Origin: Aliihoeflea sp052435735
Lineage (GTDB): Bacteria > Pseudomonadota > Alphaproteobacteria > Rhizobiales > Rhizobiaceae
Direction: 5' to 3'
DNA: 64,000 nucleotides
Assembly (NCBI GenBank): GCA_052435735.1
Contig: JBQVNB010000010.1
Coordinates: forward strand, 62,001-126,000
In this document: positions 25,168 through 33,281 of the stretch, piece after piece
Numbering within the stretch: position 1 is the stretch's first letter
Layout of the letters: each line of letters begins with the position of its first letter
Position numbers and translations under genes: made by a program
The notes under the pieces: generated by a model
Seen by the model: only the letters and a program-made list of their open reading frames with translations
What the model was told of the DNA's origin: nothing
Database searches by the model: none

Positions 25168-25965
25168 CTATTCCGCGGCTTCGACGAAGCGGTGGCGTTC
25201 GTAGAGGAACTTCAACACCGCCTCGCGGCATTTGAGGTAGGTGCGGTCGCTCGCAAGGCCGATCCGCGCACGCGGGCGCTCCAGCGGCACGTCGAGCACT
25301 TCGCCGATAGTTGCGGCGGGGCCGTTGGTCATCATGACGATGCGGTCGGACAGAAGCACCGCCTCGTCCACGTCATGCGTGATCATGATGACGGTGTTGC
25401 CGAGCCGTGCGTGGATCTCCATCATCTGGTCCTGCAGATGCGCGCGGGTGAGGGCATCGAGTGCGCCGAACGGTTCGTCCAGAAGCAGGATCTTGGGCTC
25501 CATCGACAGCGCTCGCGCAATGCCGACGCGCTGCTTCATGCCGCCCGAAATCTCGGACGGGCGCTTGTCGGCTGCATGGGCCATCTGGACGAGGTTCAGA
25601 TTGTCCATGATCCATTCGTGGCGTTGGGCTTTCGATTTCTTGCCCGCGAAGACCTTGGAGACGGCCAGATTGACGTTCTCGTAGACGCTCAGCCACGGCA
25701 GCAGCGAATGGTTCTGGAACACCACTGCACGGTCCGGGCCGGGCGCATTCACTTCCTGGTTTTCCAGGAGGACCGCGCCGGTGGTCACCGGCGTCAGGCC
25801 GGCGACGAGGTTGAGCAAGGTCGACTTGCCGCAGCCCGAGTGGCCGATGATCGAGACGAACTCGCCTTTTTCAATGGTCAGGCGGATGTCGCGCAGCACT
25901 TCGGTCGACTGCGCGCCGCGGGTGAAACTCTTGCCAATATAGTCGAGCTTGAGATAGGCGGACAT
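25168..25965 (-). CDS. nrtC: Nitrate ABC transporter ATP-binding protein (NrtC/NrtD type)
   Basis: A 265-residue ATPase energising nitrate/nitrite import. Walker A GHSGCGKST, signature ISGGMKQRVGIARAL and Walker B KILLLDEPFGALD are present, and the block VVFQNHSLLPWLSVYENV is typical of the nitrate/taurine/sulfonate group. It lacks the extra NrtA-like regulatory domain of cyanobacterial NrtC, so it matches NrtD in size. AAGGAG lies before the ATG. It is 14 bp from the permease and 8 bp from nirB. Confidence 0.93.
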   Translation of the reverse strand: MSAYLKLDYIGKSFTRGAQSTEVLRDIRLTIEKGEFVSIIGHSGCGKSTLLNLVAGLTPVTTGAVLLENQEVNAPGPDRAVVFQNHSLLPWLSVYENVNLAVSKVFAGKKSKAQRHEWIMDNLNLVQMAHAADKRPSEISGGMKQRVGIARALSMEPKILLLDEPFGALDALTRAHLQDQMMEIHARLGNTVIMITHDVDEAVLLSDRIVMMTNGPAATIGEVLDVPLERPRARIGLASDRTYLKCREAVLKFLYERHRFVEAAE

Positions 25966-25979
25966 GGGCCGGTGCTCCT

Positions 25980-26876
25980 TCAGTTGACCGCCGCGCCGCG
26001 CGTGACGAGGGTGCCGACAAAGCTGACCAGCTTGTCGAGCATGAAGCCGACGAGGCCGATATAGACCAGCGCGACGATGATGTCGGTGAGGCGAGACGAG
26101 TTCCACGCATCCCAGATGAAGAAGCCGATGCCGACGCCGCCGGTGAGCATTTCGGCCGCGACGATGGCCAGCCAGGACAGGCCGACGCCGATCCGCAGGC
26201 CTGAGAAGATGTAGGGCGCGGCGGCCGGCACCATGATCTTGAAGAAGAACTCGACCTGGTTGAGCTGCAGCACGCGCGCGACGTTGCGATAGTCCTGCGG
26301 GATGTTGCGGATGCCGACGGCGGTGTTGATGATGACCGGCCAGATCGAGGTGATGAAGATCACGAAGATCGCGGACGGTCCGGAATCAAGGAACGCGGCC
26401 AGCGACAGCGGCAGCCAGGCCAGCGGCGGCACGGTGCGCAGAACCTGGAAGATCGGGTCGAGGCCGCGCATCGCCCAGACTGACTGGCCGATCAGCGCTC
26501 CGACGAGGATGCCGATGATGGCAGCCAGCCCGAAGCCGTAGGCGACGCGCTCCATCGAGACCAGGACGCGCCAGCCGAGCCCGATATCCTGCGAGCCGTA
26601 GACGAAGAACGGCTCGACGATGAGGTCCCTGCTTTGCGCCCAGACTTCCGAGGGTGGCGGCAGCGAGGCGCCCGGGTCGGAAAACGCGACCTGCCAGATG
26701 GCCAGCAGGATCGCCACCACGATCATCGGCGGCACGATGTTCTCGATGGCGCTCGCCGCGATCGCCGCGACGTCGAGGCGCTTTTGCGGCGCGACGGCCA
26801 AAGGCACGACGGTCGCGGGGCGGGTCTTGAATTCGTCAGCGACGACGACGTCGCTCTTGGCGGCTGGCATGGACAT
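25980..26876 (-). CDS. nrtB: Nitrate ABC transporter permease NrtB
   Basis: A 298-residue inner-membrane permease with about six or seven hydrophobic segments from residue 45. It has the NrtB/SsuC-type pattern TVPPLAWLPLSLAAFLDSGPSAIFVIF and the EAA-like loop AVGIRNIPQDYRNVARVLQ. The ATG at 26876 has AAGG 7 nt upstream; a TTG five codons earlier lacks a ribosome site. It follows nrtA by 58 bp in the nitrate operon. Confidence 0.94.
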   Translation of the reverse strand: MSMPAAKSDVVVADEFKTRPATVVPLAVAPQKRLDVAAIAASAIENIVPPMIVVAILLAIWQVAFSDPGASLPPPSEVWAQSRDLIVEPFFVYGSQDIGLGWRVLVSMERVAYGFGLAAIIGILVGALIGQSVWAMRGLDPIFQVLRTVPPLAWLPLSLAAFLDSGPSAIFVIFITSIWPVIINTAVGIRNIPQDYRNVARVLQLNQVEFFFKIMVPAAAPYIFSGLRIGVGLSWLAIVAAEMLTGGVGIGFFIWDAWNSSRLTDIIVALVYIGLVGFMLDKLVSFVGTLVTRGAAVN

Positions 26877-26934
26877 GGGCTGGCCTTTCAAACGAGGGGA
26901 AGCGGGCCGGCGCGGCTGGACGCCGGCCGCAGGA

Positions 26935-28245
26935 TCAGGCGATCGCCTTGATGTCGAGGCTGTCGAGATAGGCGGTGGGATTGGCTGGATCGAAGACCTT
27001 GCCGTCGAAGAAGGTCTCGACGCCCCGGCTGTCGCCAGATGGCAGGTCCGTCAGGCCGATGCCCTTGGCCGCCTCGAGCCAAAGGTCAGAGCGGTTGGTG
27101 TTGTCGACCATCGCCTTGATGTCAGTCGATTCCGGGAAATAGCCCCAGCGCATGTTCTCGGTCATGAACCAGGTGTCGAGGCTCTTCCAGGGATAGGACG
27201 TTTCGCCCTTCTCGCCCCAGAACTTCATCAGGAGATCGGTGCCCTCGGCGGTGCGGCCATTGCCGTAATTGATGTCGCCCCGGATGCGGCCGATGATGTC
27301 GTCGACGGGCACGTTGTACCATTGCCGACGCCCGACGATCTCGGCCATCTCCTGCTTGTTCTCCATCTGGTCGCACCATTGCTGGGCTTCCATCGTCGCC
27401 ATCATGATCGCGAGCGTAGCGTTCGGGTTGGCGTCGACGAAGGAGGCGCGCATGCCGAGGATTTTTTCGGGATGTCGGCGCCATAATTCGCCGGTCGTCA
27501 GCGCGGTGAAGCCGATCTTCTGGTGAACGAGCTGCTCGTTCCACGGCTCGCCGACGCAGAACACGTCCATGTTGCCGACCTTCATGTTCGCCACCATTTG
27601 CGGCGGCGGAACCACGATCACGTCGACATCGGTATTCGGGTTGATTCCGCCGGCCGCCAGCCAATAGCGCAGCCACAGATCGTGCGTGCCGCCGGGGAAC
27701 GTCATGGCAGCGCTGACCGGCTTGCCCGCTGCCTTCTTGGCGGCGAAAGCTTCCTTCAACGCACCCGAATCGAGCTGGACGCCGGTGTCCGCATATTCCT
27801 GCGCGACCGATATGCCCTGGCAGTCCTCGTTGAGGTTCAGCAGCGTGTACATCGGCAGCTTTTGGTTGTTCTGGATTACAGAGCCGGACGAATAGAGATG
27901 CACCTTGGGACGCAGGATGTGCCCGCCATCGATGCCGCCGCTGTCGCCGCCGAGCGCCATGTTGTCGCGCGTCGCGCCCCAGGAGGCTTGCTTCAGCACC
28001 TCGACATCCGGCACTCCATATTTCTCGAACAGGCCCTTTTCCTTGGCGATGATGAGGGGAGCGGAATCGGTGAGCGCGATGTAGCCGAGCTTGGCGCCGG
28101 TGACTTCCGGCCCGGATGCGGCCGCATAGGCGCCGGAGGGAAAGAGCTGCCGTGCTGCCGTCAGCAATGCTGCGGTGGCCGTCGCGCCCTTGATGAAGCC
28201 GCGCCGGTCGATGCCGGTCTCGAAGCGCCTGGTCTCGATGGTCAT
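26935..28245 (-). CDS. nrtA: Nitrate-binding protein NrtA
   Basis: A 436-residue nitrate receptor of the NrtABC importer and first gene of the assimilation operon. The N-terminus carries a Tat-like signal (GIDRRGFIKGATATAALLTAA), so the folded protein may be exported by Tat. The NrtA/NasS core includes PVSAAMTFPGGTHDLWLRYWLA, VIVVPPPQMVANM and FCVGEPWNEQLV. It is homologous to NasS at 28575-29810. A 167-nt leader with a terminator hairpin precedes the ATG. Confidence 0.95.
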   Translation of the reverse strand: MTIETRRFETGIDRRGFIKGATATAALLTAARQLFPSGAYAAASGPEVTGAKLGYIALTDSAPLIIAKEKGLFEKYGVPDVEVLKQASWGATRDNMALGGDSGGIDGGHILRPKVHLYSSGSVIQNNQKLPMYTLLNLNEDCQGISVAQEYADTGVQLDSGALKEAFAAKKAAGKPVSAAMTFPGGTHDLWLRYWLAAGGINPNTDVDVIVVPPPQMVANMKVGNMDVFCVGEPWNEQLVHQKIGFTALTTGELWRRHPEKILGMRASFVDANPNATLAIMMATMEAQQWCDQMENKQEMAEIVGRRQWYNVPVDDIIGRIRGDINYGNGRTAEGTDLLMKFWGEKGETSYPWKSLDTWFMTENMRWGYFPESTDIKAMVDNTNRSDLWLEAAKGIGLTDLPSGDSRGVETFFDGKVFDPANPTAYLDSLDIKAIA

Positions 28246-28294
28246 TGCGTCAGTTCCCCTGTTCTTCGTTGCGGCCGGAGCCCCGGAAACGAAA

Positions 28295-28358
28295 AACGCC
28301 GCCAACGGGAAGAATGAGCGCCGGCGCTGAGACCGGATCATTTCCTGTTGGCGGCGTT
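28295..28358 (-). terminator. Leader transcription terminator ahead of nrtA
   Basis: In the minus-strand transcript AACGCCGCCAAC (28358-28347) pairs with GUUGGCGGCGUU (28306-28295), followed by UUUUCG. The 12-bp stem encloses a 40-nt loop with its own AGCGCCGGCGCT hairpin. It ends about 50 bp before the nrtA ATG. In nas systems such a leader terminator is bypassed when nitrate frees NasT to bind the leader RNA. Confidence 0.8.
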
Positions 28359-28369
28359 GCCATTATGGG

Positions 28370-28410
28370 GCGCCCGTCATTGGACGCGTATTGGTCGGTC
28401 CCGCAGGACC
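28370..28410 (-). ncRNA. Putative ANTAR (NasT-binding) leader hairpins
   Basis: Just after the predicted transcription start the RNA can fold hairpin A (GGUCC-UGCG-GGACC, 28410-28397) and hairpin B (GCGUCC-AAUGAC-GGGCGC, 28387-28370). The hairpin-B loop is a hexanucleotide with A at position 1 and G at position 4, the ANTAR-recognition rule. Hairpin A does not obey that rule in the fold I can draw. They lie directly upstream of the leader terminator, in the arrangement used by NasT antitermination. nasT and nasS are adjacent. Confidence 0.6.
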
Positions 28411-28422
28411 TCGCTTTTATAA

Positions 28423-28440
28423 AAGCAGGATGCGTGCCAA
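28423..28440 (-). promoter_or_regulatory. Sigma-54 promoter of the nrtABC-nirBD-nasA-cysG operon
   Basis: The minus strand reads TTGGCACGCATCCTGCTT. The GG and GC elements are separated by the required 10 bp, and TGGCACG matches the -24 consensus exactly. Transcription would start near 28413, which places the ANTAR hairpins at the very 5' end of the RNA. Confidence 0.75.
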
Positions 28441-28545
28441 TCTGATGGCGTGGTGGGTTTACCTGTCAGTTCAGGCACTTATCGCTCTAGTGCCCGCAGG
28501 TTGGAATGGGCTCAGGCGAAATCATGGTCATGGCGACGAGGCAAA

Positions 28546-28562
28546 CGCACACGAATTGTGCA
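28546..28562 (-). promoter_or_regulatory. NtrC binding site upstream of the nitrate operon
   Basis: TGCAC-AATTCGT-GTGCG on the minus strand matches the NtrC consensus TGCAC-N7-GTGCA except for the last base. It is about 105 bp upstream of the sigma-54 promoter, the usual enhancer distance. The whole gene-free stretch 28246-28574 is therefore accounted for by enhancer, promoter and leader. It also holds an unassigned dyad, GGCACT-N9-AGTGCC, at 28474-28494. Confidence 0.65.
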
Positions 28563-28574
28563 ATGCAGTATGAG

Positions 28575-29810
28575 TCACACCGACGTGGCGGCCTGCTGGC
28601 TGGCCATATAATCCTCGATGCGGTCGGGATCGAACATCTGGCCGTCGAAGAAGCCGTCCGGTCCGAGCACGAGGCTCGCGCCCGCGGACCCGACCGGCGT
28701 CGCCGTCTTCAACGCGCCCTCGACCTTGGCGTTCGCGCCCGGGAGCGCGACGCCGAGCGGTTTCAGTGCCGCGCGATAGAGATCGGGGCGATAGCAGTCG
28801 CGGACGATCTGTGCATGGGCGGTGGTGTGCTCGATCTGCCCCCAGCGGACCATCTGGGTGTAGAACCACAATGCGTGGCTCTTCCAAGGAAAATTGGCCG
28901 CCTTGTCGAACGGGACGAAAAGGTCTTCGACCCGGCGCAGCATGCCGTCTCCGACATTCAACCGCCCGCTCAGCACCGGCATCTGCATGTCGGGCGGCAG
29001 TCCGAGAAATTCGGGCCGCGCCATCAGGCCCGCCAAATTTGCGTGATTTCGTGGGTCCTGACACCAGCGCGCCGCCAGATGAAGCGCGCGCAAAAGCGCG
29101 GCGAGACCGGCGTCGTTATCTTCCGCCCAGGATTTGCGAACGCCCAGCACCTTTTCGGGGCTGTTCCTCCAGATCGCCGCCTTGACGGTCGCGATGTGAC
29201 CGGTGCCGCGCGCGACGGACGCGCTGTTCCAAGGCTCTCCGACGCAGTAACCGTCGATGCGGCCGGCCGCCAGCGCATCGGCCATGAAGGGAGGCGGGAC
29301 GATGACGATGTCGACGTCGCGTCGCGGGTCGATGCCGCAGGCCGCAAGCCAGTAGCCGAGTTCGTAATGGTGCCCCGAATGGGGATGCGTGACCGCAAAG
29401 CGCAGCGGATCTCGACCCGCAGCGGATCGCTCTGCGATGAAGCCGCGTAGCGCGGCACCCGCCGTCATCGGGTCAAGGTCGGGCTCGGCGCCCAGCGCTT
29501 GCATACCTTCCCAGACCGCATTCGATACGGTGATGCAGTTGCCGCCGAGCCCGAGCGCGAATGGCACGATCGTATCCGAGGACAGCGGCGTCAGGCCGAG
29601 ATTGCACGCGATCGGCATCGGCCCGAGCATATGCGCGACGTCGAAATGCCCGATCGCGATCCGGTCGCGTATGTTGGCCCATGACGTCTCGCGATGAAGC
29701 GTCAGATCGACGCCCTCGCGCTCGGCAAAGCCGATTTCGCGTGCGACGACCAGCACTGCACTGTCGAAGAGCGGCATGAACCCGGCATTGACGTGGAATT
29801 GCCCTGTCAT
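28575..29810 (-). CDS. nasS: Nitrate sensor NasS
   Basis: A 411-residue cytoplasmic NrtA homologue without a signal peptide. NasS binds NasT when nitrate is absent and releases it when nitrate is bound. The ligand-domain blocks FAVTHPHSGHHYELGYWLAACG, VIVPPPFMADALAAGRIDGYCVGEPWN and SPEKVLGVRKSWAE parallel those in NrtA. The ATG at 29810 is preferred because AAGGGA lies 7 nt upstream; a TTG at 29816 would overlap the nasT stop. It follows nasT by 2 bp. Confidence 0.93.
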   Translation of the reverse strand: MTGQFHVNAGFMPLFDSAVLVVAREIGFAEREGVDLTLHRETSWANIRDRIAIGHFDVAHMLGPMPIACNLGLTPLSSDTIVPFALGLGGNCITVSNAVWEGMQALGAEPDLDPMTAGAALRGFIAERSAAGRDPLRFAVTHPHSGHHYELGYWLAACGIDPRRDVDIVIVPPPFMADALAAGRIDGYCVGEPWNSASVARGTGHIATVKAAIWRNSPEKVLGVRKSWAEDNDAGLAALLRALHLAARWCQDPRNHANLAGLMARPEFLGLPPDMQMPVLSGRLNVGDGMLRRVEDLFVPFDKAANFPWKSHALWFYTQMVRWGQIEHTTAHAQIVRDCYRPDLYRAALKPLGVALPGANAKVEGALKTATPVGSAGASLVLGPDGFFDGQMFDPDRIEDYMASQQAATSV

Positions 29811-29812
29811 CG

Positions 29813-30415
29813 TCAATTCCCTTCCTGCGGCCCGAGCAGGCCGGCCGCCGTGATTAGGCTGTCGGCAATCTCGCTGATCTTGCGGTTCTGGTTCATCGCG
29901 GTCTTGCGCAGGAGCGCATACGCCTCGTCCTCTGACAGGCCGCGCGATTGCATGAGGATGCGCTTGGCCTTGTCGACCAGCTTGCGGCCCTGCAATTCGC
30001 CGCGCATCTCTTCCAGTTCACGCGACATTCTGGAAAAGGCATTGAAGCGGCTCACCGCCATGTCCAGTATCGGCTTCACCCGCTCCTGGCGCAGCCCATC
30101 GACCACATAGGCCGAGACGCCCGCTTCCACCGCCGCTTCGATCGCGGCCTGGTCGGAGCGGTCGACGAACATGGCGATCGGCCGCTTTACCGCGCGCGAA
30201 AGCTGGAACATGTTTTCCAGCATGTCGCGATTGGGGTTCTCGAGATCGATGACGATGACGTCCGGCTCGATCTCGGCGATTCGCCGCGCGATGCCGGCGA
30301 CGTCGTGGATCACCGTGATCCGCTCGTGACCCGCCTCGCGCAGGCCGGCCTCGATGACGGCCGCGCGGATGCGGTTCTCATCGATGACGAGGATGGAAAG
30401 GGACGGTGCGGCCAT
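29813..30415 (-). CDS. nasT: ANTAR-domain antiterminator NasT
   Basis: A 200-residue response-regulator-like protein. The N-terminal receiver-like domain (SILVIDENRIRAAVIEAGLR, IVIDLENPNRDML) is followed, at about residues 145-190, by a C-terminal ANTAR RNA-binding domain (LVDKAKRILMQSRGLSEDEAYALLRKTAMNQNRKISEIADSLI). In the known NasST system it binds the leader RNA of the nitrate operon to prevent termination. The matching leader is present at 28295-28410. It is co-transcribed with nasS. Confidence 0.95.
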   Translation of the reverse strand: MAAPSLSILVIDENRIRAAVIEAGLREAGHERITVIHDVAGIARRIAEIEPDVIVIDLENPNRDMLENMFQLSRAVKRPIAMFVDRSDQAAIEAAVEAGVSAYVVDGLRQERVKPILDMAVSRFNAFSRMSRELEEMRGELQGRKLVDKAKRILMQSRGLSEDEAYALLRKTAMNQNRKISEIADSLITAAGLLGPQEGN

Positions 30416-30430
30416 GGCCCATTTTGCGCA

Positions 30431-30447
30431 CGCACCGTCAATGTGCA
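30431..30447 (-). promoter_or_regulatory. NtrC-like site at the nasT promoter
   Basis: TGCAC-ATTGACG-GTGCG on the minus strand has the same TGCAC-N7-GTGCG form as the site before the nitrate operon. It is only 16-32 bp before the nasT ATG, and I see no sigma-54 promoter next to it. It may therefore act at a sigma-70 promoter or by repression. Confidence 0.5.
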
Positions 30448-30491
30448 ATGCAATATCGCAATGAAAGACGCCCGAAATGGCCGGTGCGTCG

Positions 30492-32192
30492 TCAGCTTGT
30501 GAGCACCTCCGCGACCACTCGTCTTGCATCGAGCAGTCCCGCGCCGAAATAATAGGGCAAACCTTTCGAGGGCTCGTCGTCGGCGTTCATCGGGTCCGGG
30601 GCAAGCTGTGCGGTGCCGGGCCGGACGGCAGTTGCCAGTCGGCTCGATTTGGCGAGCAACTCCTTGGCTGCAACCCCTGTGAGCGATGCCCCCGGACCAT
30701 GCCTGGCCTTGTTGGCCCTTGCCGCGAGGGCCGCAACCCCCGCGACAAGGGCTGAGGCACCCGACGTTCCCCCGAACGTCGTGTAGTACCCCCCGCCCGT
30801 ACCGGGCTCCGCGAAAGGCGGGACGCGCGCCGAGCGGGGCGGCGATCCGGCCTCGTAGCCGTAGATTCCCGGAAGATCGGTCGTCACCAGCGCGAAGGGG
30901 CTGTAGGGCACGATCTTGCCGCGCCCGGGGTCGAAATAGTCAGTGCTTGCCGCGGGATGCGTCTTGTCGCGCCGCAACTGGTGGCGATTGAAGACTTCGC
31001 TGTCGTCGGCGGGTGCGACGAGTGTCAGCCCCATGCCATAATTGCTGAAGCCTGAGCGCAGGCCGCGCGGCGTGACGGCACCGACGGCGACCACGCCATT
31101 GTCCGGCGCGGCCAGTTTGGCTGGATAGATGATCTGGCTTTCACCATCATTTCCGGCCGCGCAGATCACCGGAATCTTGCGGCTGATCGCGACGATCAGT
31201 TTTTCTAGGATCGTCCATTCCCGGTCGCTCGCAAGCGCGGTCGCGTAGGGGGCGATCTCCTCCCCGTTGGCATCGGCAAGGCGGGCGAAAAGGCCGGCCC
31301 TTTCACGGTTGACGCGCAGGTCGCCTTCTTGTGCCAGTACCGGCTTCGGCGACACGCGACTGCGGACCGGATCGGGCAGTCCGCGCGGCAGGAGGATGAC
31401 ATCGACGCCGCAATGCCACGCGTAAAGAAAGGCGGCGATGAACTGTTCTGCGTCGGTGTCGAAGGAGGTGCGGATAGACAGCAGCCGCGAAAACGGGTCG
31501 ACGCCGAAATAGGGCAGGATGCCCTGATTGGCATTGATGCCCAGCGTTTCTCCGTTCGCCGTGGCGAGCGAGGCCGGCTCGATCGCCGCGGGGCCGGAGC
31601 CGTCTTCGGATGTGACGGTTGCGGCGGGCTCGCCCACGACGAGGCCTGCTGCTGCCGTGCCGTGCGACCCGAACGTTTCGTCGCCGTCGGCGAGTTGGCG
31701 CACGACGCCCTTCGACGCGGCGAGTTCACCGACCAGTGCCGAGAGAAAGGCGGCATCTCCGGCACCCAGACCGATGGCGTCGAGACCCGAAATGTCGAGC
31801 CCGGCAAAGAAGGGTGCTTCCTGTTCGCGCTCATGCGGATTGACGGGATCTGCGGGCTGTGTGGCTGCACCGTAGCGATGGCTTGCCAGATCGATCGAGC
31901 GGTCATCGATGCGCGTGCGTAGGTTCGGATGCAGCCTGCTGACGCCGACATCGATGAGCGCGACGACGGCCGGCTCGAATGCCTGCGGGAACGCCGCGCC
32001 GATTTCGTCCCAGACGGTGCCGGTGATGGTCGGCGACGCGCTTGCGGAAAGCTCGTCCCCAGGATCGCCCGGAGGGCCGAACTCGGCATCGATGACGCCG
32101 AGCGCGACAAGGTGCCAGAGGTAGTAATAGGACTGCGGATGGCCGCCGCCGTCCGTTCCGCTCATCTTTTCGGTGAAATCGAACTGGCTCAT
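30492..32192 (-). CDS. Subtilisin-like serine protease (S8 family), apparently cytoplasmic
   Basis: A 566-residue S8 protease. The triad is visible as D81 (VALIDVGVS), H177 (GSHGTAAAG) and S477 (GGTSGASALVAG), with oxyanion N348 (CAAGNDGE). The D-to-H interval of 96 residues is longer than in classical subtilisins. There is no signal peptide and no recognisable inhibitor propeptide, so it probably acts inside the cell or leaves by an unusual route. It is the last gene of an operon with a PAP2-fold enzyme (18 bp upstream) and a SARP-like regulator. The substrate is unknown. Confidence 0.85.
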   Translation of the reverse strand: MSQFDFTEKMSGTDGGGHPQSYYYLWHLVALGVIDAEFGPPGDPGDELSASASPTITGTVWDEIGAAFPQAFEPAVVALIDVGVSRLHPNLRTRIDDRSIDLASHRYGAATQPADPVNPHEREQEAPFFAGLDISGLDAIGLGAGDAAFLSALVGELAASKGVVRQLADGDETFGSHGTAAAGLVVGEPAATVTSEDGSGPAAIEPASLATANGETLGINANQGILPYFGVDPFSRLLSIRTSFDTDAEQFIAAFLYAWHCGVDVILLPRGLPDPVRSRVSPKPVLAQEGDLRVNRERAGLFARLADANGEEIAPYATALASDREWTILEKLIVAISRKIPVICAAGNDGESQIIYPAKLAAPDNGVVAVGAVTPRGLRSGFSNYGMGLTLVAPADDSEVFNRHQLRRDKTHPAASTDYFDPGRGKIVPYSPFALVTTDLPGIYGYEAGSPPRSARVPPFAEPGTGGGYYTTFGGTSGASALVAGVAALAARANKARHGPGASLTGVAAKELLAKSSRLATAVRPGTAQLAPDPMNADDEPSKGLPYYFGAGLLDARRVVAEVLTS

Positions 32193-32210
32193 GGGACATC
32201 CTCCGATAGA

Positions 32211-33260
32211 TCAGATCCATTCCCGCTGCGCGGCGTTGAAGGTTTGCCGGAACGCTTCCCGCAGATAGGGTGCGAAGCGCCGGGCGAGTTCCTTGCCGCC
32301 ATCCGTGTCGCTTGGATAATGCAGGCCCGCCCATTCGCGGTTCTCGGCCACCTTTCGCGCGATGCGGGCAAGTTCGTCGGTCGCCGGATGCTCCGGCAGG
32401 ATCGTCGCGAAGGCGAACGCGATCGAATGGCACTGGAAGGAATGGTTGCTCGGATAGGCATCGTGGGCCGGGTTCGCCAGGAGCGGGCGCAGGCGCGGCT
32501 CGAACTGGTTCGGGCGAATGCGGCCATAGCGCGCCTTGTAGAGAAGCCCGACATATTCGCACATGGCCAGGATCGCCAGGAACAGCGCCTCCGTCTGCTC
32601 GTAGCCGCCCAGACCGTCGATGCCGAGCGGGCGGGTGAAGTCGGTGAGGTCGAGCGTCGCTTCGCGTTCGATGTCGCCCATGCGGCGGACACGCTCCTTG
32701 TCGCGTCGCTGCATGGAAAGGAGCACTTCCGTCTCGAGCCGGGTCAGGTCGGGTCCGGGCGGTCCCGCGATGTCGAGCGTTTCCCAGGCGAACCGCTTTG
32801 CCGGCGCGAAGGGATCGGCGGCGGGGTCGAGGTGGAGCCGTCGCATTTCCAGTGCTGGGAGAAGCGCGGCGTCCGTGCCCGCGGCCGACGCGCCAGCGAG
32901 TTTGTTCTTGTTTTTGTTTTTATTCTTGTTTTTGTTCTTGTTGAGCGACGCCTTGTTCTGGACCGCGGATAGGCTTCGAAAGACGCTGAGGGTGCTCGAG
33001 AGAACCGAGGCTTCCACTGCGCGGGGGAACTGGCGATGTGCAAACGGCGGCGGCGGTTGCAGGGCACCCGGCCGGATCGCTTCGGTCACAAGCAATCCAG
33101 CCATCGCCGGCTCCGCCGCCGCGATTGCAGGCGCGGGAACCGGCCGGTCCTCCTGCGCGCAGGGCACAACGTCGTCATGTTCGACCTTGAACCGGAACCG
33201 GTCGAGGAAGTCGGCCAGTTGGTTGGGCTTGTATCGAGGAGCATGGCTGTCAGTCATCAT
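32211..33260 (-). CDS. Soluble PAP2 / vanadium-haloperoxidase-fold enzyme with an Asn-Lys repeat
   Basis: A 349-residue protein with the full PAP2-superfamily active-site set: K242-x6-R249-P250, P270-S-N-H273 (PSGH with G replaced by N) and R308-x5-H314-x3-D318. No membrane segments or signal peptide are seen, unlike lipid phosphatases. A cytoplasmic acid phosphatase or vanadium haloperoxidase-like enzyme therefore fits better. The N-terminal 150 residues look poorly structured and contain seven Asn-Lys dipeptides (107-120). It sits 21 bp after the regulator gene and 18 bp before the protease gene. The exact activity is not known. Confidence 0.75.
   Translation of the reverse strand: MMTDSHAPRYKPNQLADFLDRFRFKVEHDDVVPCAQEDRPVPAPAIAAAEPAMAGLLVTEAIRPGALQPPPPFAHRQFPRAVEASVLSSTLSVFRSLSAVQNKASLNKNKNKNKNKNKNKLAGASAAGTDAALLPALEMRRLHLDPAADPFAPAKRFAWETLDIAGPPGPDLTRLETEVLLSMQRRDKERVRRMGDIEREATLDLTDFTRPLGIDGLGGYEQTEALFLAILAMCEYVGLLYKARYGRIRPNQFEPRLRPLLANPAHDAYPSNHSFQCHSIAFAFATILPEHPATDELARIARKVAENREWAGLHYPSDTDGGKELARRFAPYLREAFRQTFNAAQREWI
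32901..32942. repeat. Hexanucleotide-type tandem repeat encoding (Asn-Lys)7
   Basis: About seven units of AACAAR/AAYAAR in the minus-strand reading frame produce the run N-K at residues 107-120 of the PAP2-fold protein. The tract is strikingly AT rich in a GC-rich genome. Unit gain or loss by slippage would keep the frame, giving length variants rather than on/off switching. Confidence 0.8.
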
Positions 33261-33281
33261 TGCCTCCTTGATGTGCGGCGG

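Noticed and set aside
22610..25204. Plus-strand open frame of about 864 codons opposite nirB
   Set aside because: Shadow of nirB; no recognisable domain and no ribosome site.
28474..28494. GGCACT-N9-AGTGCC dyad as a second NtrC site
   Set aside because: The spacing between GCAC and GTGC is 11, not 7, so it does not fit NtrC; it was left unassigned.
32901..32942. Asn-Lys repeat as a phase-variable on/off switch
   Set aside because: The 6-bp unit keeps the reading frame, so slippage changes length only.
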